Positions 41,926 to 51,445 of a DNA stretch of 64,000 bases are shown here, piece by piece (positions within the stretch are counted from its first letter, which is position 1; each line of letters opens with the position of its first letter). The stretch lies in assembly GCA_040220895.1 (NCBI GenBank), contig JAVJVY010000019.1, positions 248,001 through 312,000 on the forward strand. Direction: 5' to 3'. Below the pieces are notes generated by a model. It made no database searches and was not told the origin of the DNA. It saw only the letters and a list, made by a program, of their open reading frames with translations. The DNA comes from UBA11591 sp040220895 (GTDB lineage: Bacteria > Bacteroidota > Bacteroidia > Flavobacteriales_E > Vicingaceae). The position numbers and the translations under genes are program-made.

Positions 41926-44838
41926 TTAGTTCACGATAATGCGTTTTGCTGTCACTTCATTTTCGGTAGAAAATTTTAAGATGTACAGGCCTTTCTTCAA
42001 GCTGGAAACATCAATTGTCTGGGGAGTATTCACATTACTGAAATTCTCGGTGTAGACCACCTGTCCCTGAACATTGCTCATTTCAAGGTTGATCTGATCG
42101 TCATCCATTCCGCTAAATTGAATGGTAAGAACATCTGAAACCGGGTTAGGCATCAAGGAGATCAAGTCAGATAGTTCTCTTTCATCTACTCCTAGATATT
42201 CTACGAATGATCCGCATGAAGTTACCGTATCACAATCGTTGTACGTTGTCAAACAAACCTGGTAAGGGCCGTTATCCGGGAATACATATGTCAGGTCTTT
42301 TGCCCAAACCGTGTCAAAAGGATTTGTCTGAATTACCCAACGATAGCTATTTCCATTCTGAGAGGTGTTGGTAAAGACACCGGTTCGGAACGAAGTAGTA
42401 GTTGTGAATGTAGCCGTAGGCGTGACATCTTCAACTAGTACTTCATCGGTATGTGTTGCACCACAGGCCGTAGTTACCGATACCTGGTACGTGCCGCTTT
42501 GTGAAACTGTAATAGTAGAAGTAGTATCGCTTGTGCTCCAAAGGAAAGTTCCTTGCGATTGCCGCAAACCGATTTCCACACTCTTACCATCACAAACGAT
42601 GGCGTCTGGTCCTGCAGAATAAGAACCACTGTCAGCACCTATAAATTCATCGGCACCAATGTCCGGTGTTGAAGGATCCCTGCCGTCCAAGTCAAAGTCT
42701 GTGGTAACATAGCTTACCGGAGTACCGGCGCCATCGAGCGTATCGTTACATGTTCTTAAAGAATCATAATTGGTAAAGCCCGGGTCAGTTGTCAACGAGT
42801 TCATGTCAAAACCGGTGGCATTCTGCCAGTCACTTAACGAATTTTGAACTCCATTGAAGTATCCAAAGTTTGGTCCATTTGAATAGATGTCGTTGTGATC
42901 TGATTCCAGAACGGCAAATCCACCGCTGTAATAAATGGTATAATAGTTGGATAGGCCTGCCGGATCATAAATAATGTTGTTCAATACGGTATTTCCTCCA
43001 CCGGCGACGTACATGCCATAATAGCCATAGCTGGAACCTGAATTCTTAACGATGGTATTGTTGATGACTTTTAAAAACCCTCCGTAGATGTAAGTCCCGT
43101 ATGTATAATACTGACCGGTACCGGAATTCACCATGTTATTCGCGATAACGGGGTAATTACTTGCCGTTCCATTGTACTGAAAACAATACATGGCAGAATA
43201 ACCCGACCAACTCAGGTGGTTTCCTATCACTTCAGAAGCTCCATTGGCGTAATATGACATGAAACCATAACCATATAAATAGGTGGTATTGGTCTCGAGT
43301 GTATTATAATTAAAGATCAGATCCTTACTGTAATAGATGTAAAGACCTCTATAATAAGCGTCTTTGAATGTATTACCGATCCATTCGTTGCCGACGTTTT
43401 CGGAAGTGGTGCTTCCACCAAAGAAGTACACGCCATAGCTACCTCCATTCACCAGGTTATTGTGGAACTTATTGTAATCATTGCTGGCAGTGCGGCAATT
43501 GATGACACTCTGGAACGAACTAGTCGTGGCATTCGCATTCCCGTTGAATTCACAATTCATAAAAGAATTATATGAAGCCCCGTCATTGATGTCCAGCACG
43601 GTGGCATACGTTCCGGCGCTCGAACTGACCTGGAAGATCATATCTTCAAACGATACATAACTGGCCCCACTTAACCGAACCACGTAATTTTGAGATGAAG
43701 TAGGTGTAAATTCCACCGTAACGGTGCCCGAAGGATCTGGTTTAAAAGTTATGGTGTTCACATTGCTGGCACCGGTAACGTCTTTCAGCTCGAATTGCTC
43801 TGTATAGGTTCCCGGAGCAACCGTATAAGTCACAGGGCCGCAAACGCCAAAATCACTTAGATCCTGAGCTGCTGCTGCGAACGTTGTATAATTTGTAGCT
43901 CCTGTACCCGTTGGGTCTATGGTGAAATTACCGTTGAGGGCGGGCATGAAATAACCTACCGCAGAATCATTACTGGTGACCGTATCCTGTTGGTTATTAG
44001 GTAAGGTTGTCCATACTTCAATGGTGTCCATTTTACCCGCGGTGAAGCTGTGGCTTCCGAGTAGAATCTGAGCCGTTTGTGAGAAGTTTCCGTTGAAAGT
44101 GTCCAACAACTGCTGGTAGATCACCGGGGTTTGTGTTTGCCCGTTGATCGCCCAGTTAACTGTTACTGAATCAACCTGATTAATGCCGAAATTTTTAACC
44201 GTGGCAACTACGTTGTGCGTTCCCTCGCAAAAAACGGCAGGAGAGTCAATGGAAGTGACACCAGCATCATTGGGAGCCGATGCTACCACCGAATAGGTAA
44301 TGCTTCCACAAAACTGTCGTGGGTGAAAACTTGGGCTTGGAGCGCTGCCACCGTAGCCAATGTTTTGTCCGGTGTTGATGGTCACTACGCCATCGGTCCA
44401 GCTATCAGGGCTGCCAGCCCATGATTTGTATCCACAATTACTTGTTGTCATGTGGATACCATACGTACCGGGTTGCAGTACAAGATTTAACCCCGAGGCA
44501 TATGTCACCGGGGCACCTCCTGTACCTGTTCCGGTTGCAGATGTACCTGACTGCAACTGAACCCATCCACCCGCAGTTGTGATGCTAGGAGGTGTTGAGT
44601 AGGCACCAACGTGATACCACAAGGTATAGGTAGAAGTTCCTGAAGAAAAAACCTGTGAGGCAATATCTTCGAGGGAAATGGTCTGATTGGTGATCAATTG
44701 AAACGTGATGCCCGCTGTACCATTATTGGCGGTAGCACCGGGATAGGTCGATAGGGTGGATTGTGCGATTGAAAACGTGGCAATCGTCATAAAACCCAGG
44801 CCTAACAACAAGTTAAGGGAATTTGTAAAATACTTCAT
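41926..44838 (-). CDS. Unassigned N-terminal module + right-handed beta-helix protein with T9SS sorting domain (paralogue 3 of 4)
   Basis: 970 residues. The signal peptide ends TIATFSIAQ. Residues about 27-185 form a beta-rich domain I cannot name (ITFQLITNQTISLEDIASQV, TYTLWYHVGAY, QPGTYGIHMTTSNCGYKSW, FCGSITYSV). It resembles jelly-roll modules found at the start of many T9SS proteins. Then a CARDB-like domain, the shared parallel beta-helix, the PKD-like linker (TYNDCDTVTSCG) and the Por domain (LMPNPVSDVLTIQF, LKKGLYILKFSTENE) follow. Over the beta-helix it differs from paralogue 4 at only a few residues, although many codons differ at third positions. Confidence 0.85.
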   Translation of the reverse strand: MKYFTNSLNLLLGLGFMTIATFSIAQSTLSTYPGATANNGTAGITFQLITNQTISLEDIASQVFSSGTSTYTLWYHVGAYSTPPSITTAGGWVQLQSGTSATGTGTGGAPVTYASGLNLVLQPGTYGIHMTTSNCGYKSWAGSPDSWTDGVVTINTGQNIGYGGSAPSPSFHPRQFCGSITYSVVASAPNDAGVTSIDSPAVFCEGTHNVVATVKNFGINQVDSVTVNWAINGQTQTPVIYQQLLDTFNGNFSQTAQILLGSHSFTAGKMDTIEVWTTLPNNQQDTVTSNDSAVGYFMPALNGNFTIDPTGTGATNYTTFAAAAQDLSDFGVCGPVTYTVAPGTYTEQFELKDVTGASNVNTITFKPDPSGTVTVEFTPTSSQNYVVRLSGASYVSFEDMIFQVSSSAGTYATVLDINDGASYNSFMNCEFNGNANATTSSFQSVINCRTASNDYNKFHNNLVNGGSYGVYFFGGSTTSENVGNEWIGNTFKDAYYRGLYIYYSKDLIFNYNTLETNTTYLYGYGFMSYYANGASEVIGNHLSWSGYSAMYCFQYNGTASNYPVIANNMVNSGTGQYYTYGTYIYGGFLKVINNTIVKNSGSSYGYYGMYVAGGGNTVLNNIIYDPAGLSNYYTIYYSGGFAVLESDHNDIYSNGPNFGYFNGVQNSLSDWQNATGFDMNSLTTDPGFTNYDSLRTCNDTLDGAGTPVSYVTTDFDLDGRDPSTPDIGADEFIGADSGSYSAGPDAIVCDGKSVEIGLRQSQGTFLWSTSDTTSTITVSQSGTYQVSVTTACGATHTDEVLVEDVTPTATFTTTTSFRTGVFTNTSQNGNSYRWVIQTNPFDTVWAKDLTYVFPDNGPYQVCLTTYNDCDTVTSCGSFVEYLGVDERELSDLISLMPNPVSDVLTIQFSGMDDDQINLEMSNVQGQVVYTENFSNVNTPQTIDVSSLKKGLYILKFSTENEVTAKRIIVN

Positions 44839-44927
44839 AGAGGTTGATTTAGGGATTTGAAATCGAAAGTTAGTAAAAAAATACCAAGCCTCGGAGCCTG
44901 CTATTTTTAAATATTGAATTTCTAAGC

Positions 44928-44960
44928 AAAAAAAACCCGGCTCCGGCCGGGTTTTTTTTA
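44928..44960 (-). terminator. Terminator of paralogue 4
   Basis: Stem CCCGGC / GCCGGG with a TCCG loop, extended by flanking A8 and T8 tracts that pair with each other. Shares its core with the terminator of paralogue 3. Confidence 0.85.
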
Positions 44961-44976
44961 AGCATTGAAGTACTAG

Positions 44977-47823
44977 TTATTGAACTATTACTCGTTTGGC
45001 TGTTACGTCATCTTCAGTAGAAAACTTCAGGATGTACATGCCCTTTTTCAAGCTGGATACATCGATGGTTTGTGGCGTATTCACATTGCTGAAATTCTCT
45101 GTGTAGACTACCTGTCCCTGAACATTGCTCACTTCCAGGCCGATCTGATCCGAATCCAATCCACTAAACTGGATGGTAAGGATATCAGAAACCGGGTTAG
45201 GCATAAGGGTAATGGCTTCGGCAAGGGTGACCTCATCAACACCTACCCATCCTTCCCAGGTATCGCAGGAAGTGATCGTATCACAGTCGTTGTATGTGGT
45301 TAAGCAAACTTGGTATGGGCCATTATCCGGGAATACATAGGTCAGGTCCTTCGCCCAGATGGTATCAAACGGATTGGTTTGAACCACCCATCGGTAGGTA
45401 ATTCCCTTTTGAGATGTATTTGTAAAGCTACCCGTTCTGAAAACGATGTTCTTGGTAAAGGTTGCAGTAGGAGTCTCATTAGTAACAACTACCTCATCCA
45501 TGTGCGTGGCACCGCAAGCCGTAACCATAGTCACTTGATATGTTCCCGCAGTATTTACCGTAATGGTAGAAGTGGTATCACTGGTGCTCCAAAGGAAACT
45601 TCCCTGCGATTGCTTCAAGCCAATTTCAACGCTTTTACCATCGCAAACAATGGCGTCCGGGCCTGCAGAATACGAACCACTGTCGGCTCCAACAAACTCA
45701 TCGGCACCAATGTCCGGTGTAGAAGGATCCCTGCCATCACCGTCATAGTCATCGGTAATGTAGCTAATAGGAGTACCTGCACCGTCTAATGTATCGTTGC
45801 ATGTGCGAAGTGAATCGTAGTTGGTAAAGCCCGGGTCAGTTGTCAACGAATTCATGTCAAATCCGGTGGCATTTTGCCAGTCGCTCAATGAATTTTGAAC
45901 TCCGTTGAAGTAACCAAAATTAGGACCATTGGAATAAATGTTGTTATGATCTGATTCCAGGACGGCAAATCCACCGCTGTAATAGATGGAATAATAGTTG
46001 GAAAGGCCTGCAGGATCATAAATGATGTTATTCACAACGGTGTTTCCACCTCCGGCGACGTACATGCCATAATACCCATAACTACTACCGGAATTCTTGA
46101 CAATCGTGTTATTGATCACCTTCAGGAAGCCGCCATAGATGTAAGTTCCGTAGGTATAATATTGACCTGTTCCGGAATTCACCATGTTATTGGCAATTAC
46201 GGGGAAATTGGTGGCCGTTCCATTGTACTGGTAGCAATACATGGCAGAATATCCAGACCAGCTCAAGTGGTTTCCGATTACTTCAGAAGCACCGTTGGCA
46301 TAGTAAGACATGAAACCATAACCATATAAATAGGTCGTGTTGGTTTCAAGAGAGTTATGGTTGAAGATCAAGTCCTTGCTATAGTAGAGGTAGAGACCTC
46401 GGTAATAAGCATCTTTAAACATGTTTCCGATCCACTCATTTCCGATGTTTTCAGAAGTGGTGCTTCCTCCAAAGAAGTAGACACCGTAGCTACCACCGGT
46501 AAATTCATTGTCGTAGAACTTGTTGTAGTTGTTACCTGCAGAACGGCAATAAACTACAGCCTGATAAGTACTGGTTGTTGCATTGGCAGAACCATTGAAT
46601 TGGCAATTTTCGAAAGTATTGTATGAAGATTCACCGTTTATTTCCAAGACCGTTTTATATGAATTTGATCCACTGGTATTCACCTGGAAGACAAAATCAG
46701 TAAACGAGACCCAATCGGCACCGCTGAATTTAACCACATAGTTATCGGAGAGCGACGAAGCCCCAAATTCAACCGTAACTATACCACCGGTGTCCGTTAC
46801 AAAGGAAACGGTATTCATGGCACTGGTACCATTGATTTCGCCTAATTCAAATTGTTCGGTATAGGTGCCCGGAGCAACCGTGACGGTTACCGGTCCACAA
46901 ACACCGAAATCGGTAAGATCCTTGGCCAAGTCGGTAAACGTCGTATAATTGGTTGACCCAGTTCCATTCGGATCGATGGTAAAGTTTCCAAAAATAGCCG
47001 GTCTAACAGCAGCTTTAGCCGTGTCGTCCAGGTTAAATGTATCCTGCACACCATTTGGCATGGAAGTCCAAACAACGATGTCTTGAGTAACACCTGCACC
47101 AAAGGTTTTGGTACCAAGGACTACCTGGGCGATGTTATTCGCTCCTTTTAACGTATCAAGGGTTTGAGTGTAAAAGAAGGTAGGTTCGGTGTTTCCGTTG
47201 TACGTCCAATTCACGCGAACACTATCAATTTGGTTGATTCCCCTGTTCTGTATACTGGCAACGATGTTATGCGTTCCCTCACAGAAGACAGCAGGTGAAT
47301 CAATGGCTAAAACAGCAGCATTGTTTCCCGCCAGTACAGCTTCATAGACCAATATTTCATTGATCGATGGATTGCTCGACTGACTTCCGGTAACTGTCAT
47401 GTTAATGAAGCGCATTTTAGTGGTGGTTAAAGGCGGGAAAGTAATGTCAAACGGACGCGTAGATGCAGAAGTCCATGACACGTGTTTTACCCAAGTAGAA
47501 CCGTCCCAATATTCAACGTCACCCCCAGCCAGAAAACGAGTTCCTGTTTGGTCGGGCCAAACCGTAATCTTGTCAAAGGTCTGTAAGGTAGACCAGTCAC
47601 ATTGGATCCACATGTTAGAACCCCCAGAACCGGAAACCCAGCCGAAAGTTCCATTGGCGATCACGCCATCGTTGTAGTTGGCCGGTCCGTAAATTCCAGA
47701 TCCTCCACCTGAGTGGGTAAAAGTACCATTTGGAGCAATATTTGTTTGCCCCGCAACAGCGGTAAATAGCAAGCCCAGACAGGCTGTCAGGGCCAGTTTA
47801 CTAAAGTGTAGAAGATTTCTCAT
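44977..47823 (-). CDS. F5/8 type C (discoidin) domain + right-handed beta-helix protein with T9SS sorting domain (paralogue 4 of 4)
   Basis: 948 residues. The signal peptide ends LLFTAVAGQ. Residues about 27-167 are a discoidin/F5-8C domain (NIAPNGTFTHSGGG, ANYNDGVIANGTFGWVSG, WIQCDWSTLQTFDKITVW, MRFINMTVTG, SINEILVYEA), usually a carbohydrate- or lipid-binding module. The CARDB-like domain, beta-helix, PKD-like linker and Por domain follow as in paralogues 2 and 3. It has its own promoter (TTG, 18 bp, TAACTTTA) and terminator. Probably a surface or released polysaccharide-binding protein. Confidence 0.86.
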   Translation of the reverse strand: MRNLLHFSKLALTACLGLLFTAVAGQTNIAPNGTFTHSGGGSGIYGPANYNDGVIANGTFGWVSGSGGSNMWIQCDWSTLQTFDKITVWPDQTGTRFLAGGDVEYWDGSTWVKHVSWTSASTRPFDITFPPLTTTKMRFINMTVTGSQSSNPSINEILVYEAVLAGNNAAVLAIDSPAVFCEGTHNIVASIQNRGINQIDSVRVNWTYNGNTEPTFFYTQTLDTLKGANNIAQVVLGTKTFGAGVTQDIVVWTSMPNGVQDTFNLDDTAKAAVRPAIFGNFTIDPNGTGSTNYTTFTDLAKDLTDFGVCGPVTVTVAPGTYTEQFELGEINGTSAMNTVSFVTDTGGIVTVEFGASSLSDNYVVKFSGADWVSFTDFVFQVNTSGSNSYKTVLEINGESSYNTFENCQFNGSANATTSTYQAVVYCRSAGNNYNKFYDNEFTGGSYGVYFFGGSTTSENIGNEWIGNMFKDAYYRGLYLYYSKDLIFNHNSLETNTTYLYGYGFMSYYANGASEVIGNHLSWSGYSAMYCYQYNGTATNFPVIANNMVNSGTGQYYTYGTYIYGGFLKVINNTIVKNSGSSYGYYGMYVAGGGNTVVNNIIYDPAGLSNYYSIYYSGGFAVLESDHNNIYSNGPNFGYFNGVQNSLSDWQNATGFDMNSLTTDPGFTNYDSLRTCNDTLDGAGTPISYITDDYDGDGRDPSTPDIGADEFVGADSGSYSAGPDAIVCDGKSVEIGLKQSQGSFLWSTSDTTSTITVNTAGTYQVTMVTACGATHMDEVVVTNETPTATFTKNIVFRTGSFTNTSQKGITYRWVVQTNPFDTIWAKDLTYVFPDNGPYQVCLTTYNDCDTITSCDTWEGWVGVDEVTLAEAITLMPNPVSDILTIQFSGLDSDQIGLEVSNVQGQVVYTENFSNVNTPQTIDVSSLKKGMYILKFSTEDDVTAKRVIVQ

Positions 47824-47861
47824 ATGTATTGATTTAAATTAATTTAAACACTTGAAGACCT

Positions 47862-47890
47862 TAAAGTTATAAAAAAGGACGTTCAGTCAA
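47862..47890 (-). promoter_or_regulatory. Candidate promoter of paralogue 4
   Basis: On the minus strand: TTG (47890-47888), 18-bp spacer, TAACTTTA (47869-47862; 7 of 8 to TAnnTTTG). The similar boxes TAACTTTC and TACTTTTA lie upstream of paralogues 3 and 2 respectively, but without a well-spaced TTG. Confidence 0.5.
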
Positions 47891-47907
47891 AATTTAAAGA
47901 CGATTAT

Positions 47908-50337
47908 TTAATCCAGTGGTGGAAATGCAACGGGGTCCGATTCGGACATAATACCATATACGCTGGAAATTATATCGTCGAGCGAAGGCTTGGAAAAGTA
48001 ATCTCCGTCAGTGCCGTAAGCAGGACGATGGGCCTTGGCACTCAGGGTGATAGGAGCAGAGTCTAAGTTGAAATACCCCTTTTGAGACACCAGAACTTGA
48101 TCTAAAATATAGGCAGAGGCGCCTCCGGGTACATCTTCATCGACAACCATTAATCGGTTGGTTTTTGCAAGCGAGTTTCCAATAATGTGATTTAAATCAA
48201 ATGGTAGCAAGGTCCGAAGATCAATGAGTTCAACTTGTATTCCCAGCTCTTCAAGCTCGATACAGGCTTGTTCGGCGATGTTGCACGTCGATCCATAACT
48301 AACCATGGTCAGGTCATTTCCCTGTCTTAGTATCTTTGGAATTCCAAGGGGAGTGGTGAATTCACCTAGATTCGAAGGCATTTTTTCCTTGGAGCGGTAA
48401 GCGTTCAAAGGCTCGATGATCAGGCCGGGATCGTCTCCCAGGAGTAAGGTGTTATAAAATCCTGCAGCATCGGTCAAATTGCGTGGAACGCAAATGTGAA
48501 TACCCCTTAGTGCATTGATGATAACGCCCATTGGAGATCCGCTGTGCCAAATACCTTCAAGGCGGTGTCCCCTGGTTCTGACAATGACGGGAGCTTTTTG
48601 CCCACCTTTGGTGCGATAACGCACCGTTGCCAGGTCGTCACTCATAATCTGCAGGGCATAGAGCAGGTAATCCAAGTATTGAATTTCTGCTATCGGCCTA
48701 AGGCCGCGCATGGCCATGCCGATGCCCTGACCAAGAATGGTGGCTTCACGTATGCCGGTATCACTTACCCTTATTTCACCAAATTTTTCCTGAAGTCCTT
48801 CAAGGCCTTGATTGACATCACCTATTCTCCCGCTGTCCTCTCCAAAGACCAGTACTTCCGGCCTGTTTTTTAGAATGAATTCAAAATTATCCCTGAGAAT
48901 AACCCTTCCGTCCACAAGTTGCGCATCTTCAGAAATTTGTGGAAAGATTTCAATGATTTTTACCGGAGATTCAGCGCTGCTGCTAACCAAGTCGGAGCTG
49001 TAACGCTCATCATTTAGTTTATGCTGCTCATTGATCCATTCCAACAGCGTAGACCGCTCGGCGCTTTCATTTCTGACCGTCTTTCTCAGGGCCAGTTTCG
49101 CAACCGACAACACGTCTTTGCGCGTTGGTTCCCTGTTTTGATTCAGTTCGGTCAACAGCGGTGTTAAATTCTCTGTGCCGGTCTTTTCAATTATTCCATT
49201 CAGCAAGGCGACCAGGGCATTTTTCTCTTCCAAAATGGGCAATATGAATTCGTCCCATGCCCGCTTTTTCTCGGCACGCGCCTTGCTTTGGGCCTCTTTC
49301 TTCAAGCCTTGCAATTCTTCTTCGCTGGCCATTCCTTTTTCGATGATCCATTTTCCGAACTGTGCGATGCAATCGTATTCACCTTCCCATTTCAGTCGCT
49401 CAGGGGACTTATACCGTTCATGACTTCCCGAGGTGCTGTGTCCCTGTGGCTGAGTAACTTCTTCCACATGAATAAGCACAGGAATGTGCTCTTTTCGGGC
49501 CAATTCGACCGCTTCTTCGTAAGTCTTAATCAACCCTGCGTAATCCCAGCCTTTCACGTTAAATATCTCATAACCTGCCTTTTCACTGGTTCTACGGAAG
49601 CCTTCGAGCACTTCAGAAATGCTTTCTTTGGTTGTTTGGTACTTTTTGGGAACGGAAATACCATGACCGTCGTCCCAAACTGACATGACCATCGGTACTT
49701 GCAAGACGCCGGCAGCGTTAATGGTTTCCCAGAAATGCCCTTCCGAAGTACTGGCATCTCCAATGGTTCCAAATGCCACTTCGTTTCCTTTATTAGAAAA
49801 AACAGTAGAACTTGATAGTTCTTCATTAGCACGGTAGACCTTAGATGCCTGTGCCAGGCCCAAGAGTCTTGGCATTTGCCCGGCGGTGGGAGAAATGTCG
49901 GCGCTTGAATTCTTAATCTCCTTTAAATTCTTCCAGGAACCGTCTTCGTTCAGGCTTCTGGTAGCAAAGTGCCCATTCATGCTTCTACCGGCCGACGAAG
50001 GTTCAGCGGTGACATCGGGGTGGGCGTATAGCTGAGCAAAGAATTCCTGGACCGTGAGTTGATCGATGGCCATCATAAAGGTTTGGTCCCGGTAATAACC
50101 GGATCTGAAATCTCCCTTTTCGAAAAATTTTGCCATGGCAATCTGGGGCAGTTCTTTTCCATCGCCGAATATGCCGAATTTGGCCTTTCCCGTCAACACT
50201 TCTTTTCTGCCGATCAACGAGGCTTCTCTGCTCAGGCAAGCCAGGCTGTAGTCAGAAAGAATCGTTTTTTTCGCTTCCTCTAAGGTGAGAGAATCGGCGT
50301 TTTCGGTTGTTGTTTTTGGGTCTTGACTCATAAGCAT
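47908..50337 (-). CDS. Fused 2-oxoacid dehydrogenase E1 (alpha-beta), probably branched-chain type
   Basis: 809 residues; an in-frame ATG at 50331 is an equally good start. The N-terminal half is E1 alpha with the thiamine-diphosphate motif GDASTSEGHFWETINAAGVL...WDDGHGISVP and SGSHERYKSPERLKWE. The C-terminal half is E1 beta (VFGEDSGRIGDVNQGLEGL, GIGMAMRGLRPIAEIQY, ending in the SYGSTCNIAEQACIELEELG region). Fusion of E1 alpha and beta is common in Bacteroidota. The substrate could be branched-chain 2-oxoacids or pyruvate; E2 and E3 genes are not in the window. It decarboxylates the 2-oxoacid and acylates E2 lipoate. Confidence 0.88.
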   Translation of the reverse strand: MLMSQDPKTTTENADSLTLEEAKKTILSDYSLACLSREASLIGRKEVLTGKAKFGIFGDGKELPQIAMAKFFEKGDFRSGYYRDQTFMMAIDQLTVQEFFAQLYAHPDVTAEPSSAGRSMNGHFATRSLNEDGSWKNLKEIKNSSADISPTAGQMPRLLGLAQASKVYRANEELSSSTVFSNKGNEVAFGTIGDASTSEGHFWETINAAGVLQVPMVMSVWDDGHGISVPKKYQTTKESISEVLEGFRRTSEKAGYEIFNVKGWDYAGLIKTYEEAVELARKEHIPVLIHVEEVTQPQGHSTSGSHERYKSPERLKWEGEYDCIAQFGKWIIEKGMASEEELQGLKKEAQSKARAEKKRAWDEFILPILEEKNALVALLNGIIEKTGTENLTPLLTELNQNREPTRKDVLSVAKLALRKTVRNESAERSTLLEWINEQHKLNDERYSSDLVSSSAESPVKIIEIFPQISEDAQLVDGRVILRDNFEFILKNRPEVLVFGEDSGRIGDVNQGLEGLQEKFGEIRVSDTGIREATILGQGIGMAMRGLRPIAEIQYLDYLLYALQIMSDDLATVRYRTKGGQKAPVIVRTRGHRLEGIWHSGSPMGVIINALRGIHICVPRNLTDAAGFYNTLLLGDDPGLIIEPLNAYRSKEKMPSNLGEFTTPLGIPKILRQGNDLTMVSYGSTCNIAEQACIELEELGIQVELIDLRTLLPFDLNHIIGNSLAKTNRLMVVDEDVPGGASAYILDQVLVSQKGYFNLDSAPITLSAKAHRPAYGTDGDYFSKPSLDDIISSVYGIMSESDPVAFPPLD

Positions 50338-50433
50338 ATTGGAGGGCAGCGAATATACGAAAATGAGCTTAAATGTGGAGTTGCTTTTGGTAGTCCCGAA
50401 CCAAACATTCTATGTATTTTACCTGCCTTAAAC

Positions 50434-51441
50434 ATGGATTCAACTCTTATTTCTATCCTGATGCCTGTCAAAAATGCCGCGAGATTTCTCGACGATTGCT
50501 TAATCAGCATCTTGAAGCAGCGAGAGGTTAATTGGGAACTTGTGGCCGTCAACGACCACAGCAGTGATGATTCGTTGGGTATGTTACAAAAATTCGGTGA
50601 ACAGAATAAAAATGTAACTGTCCTGGATAATAAAGGAAGCGGTATTCCAGACGCACTTATAACGGCATATGAAACTTCGCAGGGGGAATTCATCACCAGG
50701 ATGGACGCCGACGATGTAATGCCCGAGAAAAAACTTGTCAATCTGCTTAGTCCATTGAAAAACAACACTAAAAAGCTAATTTCTTTGGGATTGGTGGAAT
50801 ACTTTTCTGTTGATGACATGGGTGATGGTTACCGCAAATATGCGGACTGGCTTAACAGGATGACTTCAGAAGGGATTAATTTCACTGAAATTTACCGCGA
50901 GTGTTCACTGCCCTCTTGTGCTTTTATGGTTCGCAGGTCGAATTTAGAAGCAGACGGCTTATTGAAGAACCTCGAGGTCCCCGAAGACTATGACCTTTGC
51001 TTTCGATTTTACGAACATGGGTATAAGATATTACCGGTAAATCAAGTAGTGCATTTGTGGAGAGACCATCCAAATAGAACATCCAGAACTGACCAACTAT
51101 ATAACATTAGGTCATTTGGCAACTTTAAAATGAAGCGTTTTTTAGCATTGGAAAACATGGCAGAAAAAGAGTTGTGCCTTTGGGGGGCGGGAAAAAAGGG
51201 TAAGGATCTGGCAAAGTATCTGGGGTCAGTTGGAGTTAATTTCACATGGATCACCGGGAACACCAAAAAACAGGGCAACCAGATTCATGGTTTCCGCGTC
51301 TTCGATCCACAAGAAATAACCTTTACTAAAAACAAACTAATTGCCATTGTCGTTTCAAATCCCGACGAACAGAAAACGATCGGTGATTTTTTGGACGAAA
51401 GGAACATGGTTAAATGGAAGGATTATTTTTTCTTTTTTTGA
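50434..51441 (+). CDS. GT2 glycosyltransferase with C-terminal Rossmann-like domain
   Basis: 335 residues from the ATG at 50434; the frame extends back into the E1 promoter region but without GT2 homology. The GT-A core spans 1-230 (LISILMPVKNAARFLDD, AVNDHSSDDS, RMDADDVMPE with the DxD-like D-A-D-D, and VPEDYDLCFRFYEHGYKI). Residues 248-335 are an extra domain starting LCLWGAGKKGKDLAKYLGSV, a glycine-rich nucleotide-binding-like strand-turn-helix, ending in an unusual run of phenylalanines. The second domain resembles sugar-nucleotide-binding tails found on some capsule enzymes. Four bases separate it from the next gene. Confidence 0.82.
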   Translation: MDSTLISILMPVKNAARFLDDCLISILKQREVNWELVAVNDHSSDDSLGMLQKFGEQNKNVTVLDNKGSGIPDALITAYETSQGEFITRMDADDVMPEKKLVNLLSPLKNNTKKLISLGLVEYFSVDDMGDGYRKYADWLNRMTSEGINFTEIYRECSLPSCAFMVRRSNLEADGLLKNLEVPEDYDLCFRFYEHGYKILPVNQVVHLWRDHPNRTSRTDQLYNIRSFGNFKMKRFLALENMAEKELCLWGAGKKGKDLAKYLGSVGVNFTWITGNTKKQGNQIHGFRVFDPQEITFTKNKLIAIVVSNPDEQKTIGDFLDERNMVKWKDYFFFF

Positions 51442-51445
51442 TCTT

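Noticed and set aside
45310..45789. A 159-codon frame antisense to paralogue 4
   Set aside because: Falls wholly inside the conserved C-terminal region of a T9SS gene; similar antisense frames appear over the paralogues, so it is a compositional shadow.
48544..50283. Several antisense frames over the fused E1 gene
   Set aside because: All lie inside a full-length, motif-complete enzyme; none has a promoter or family match.
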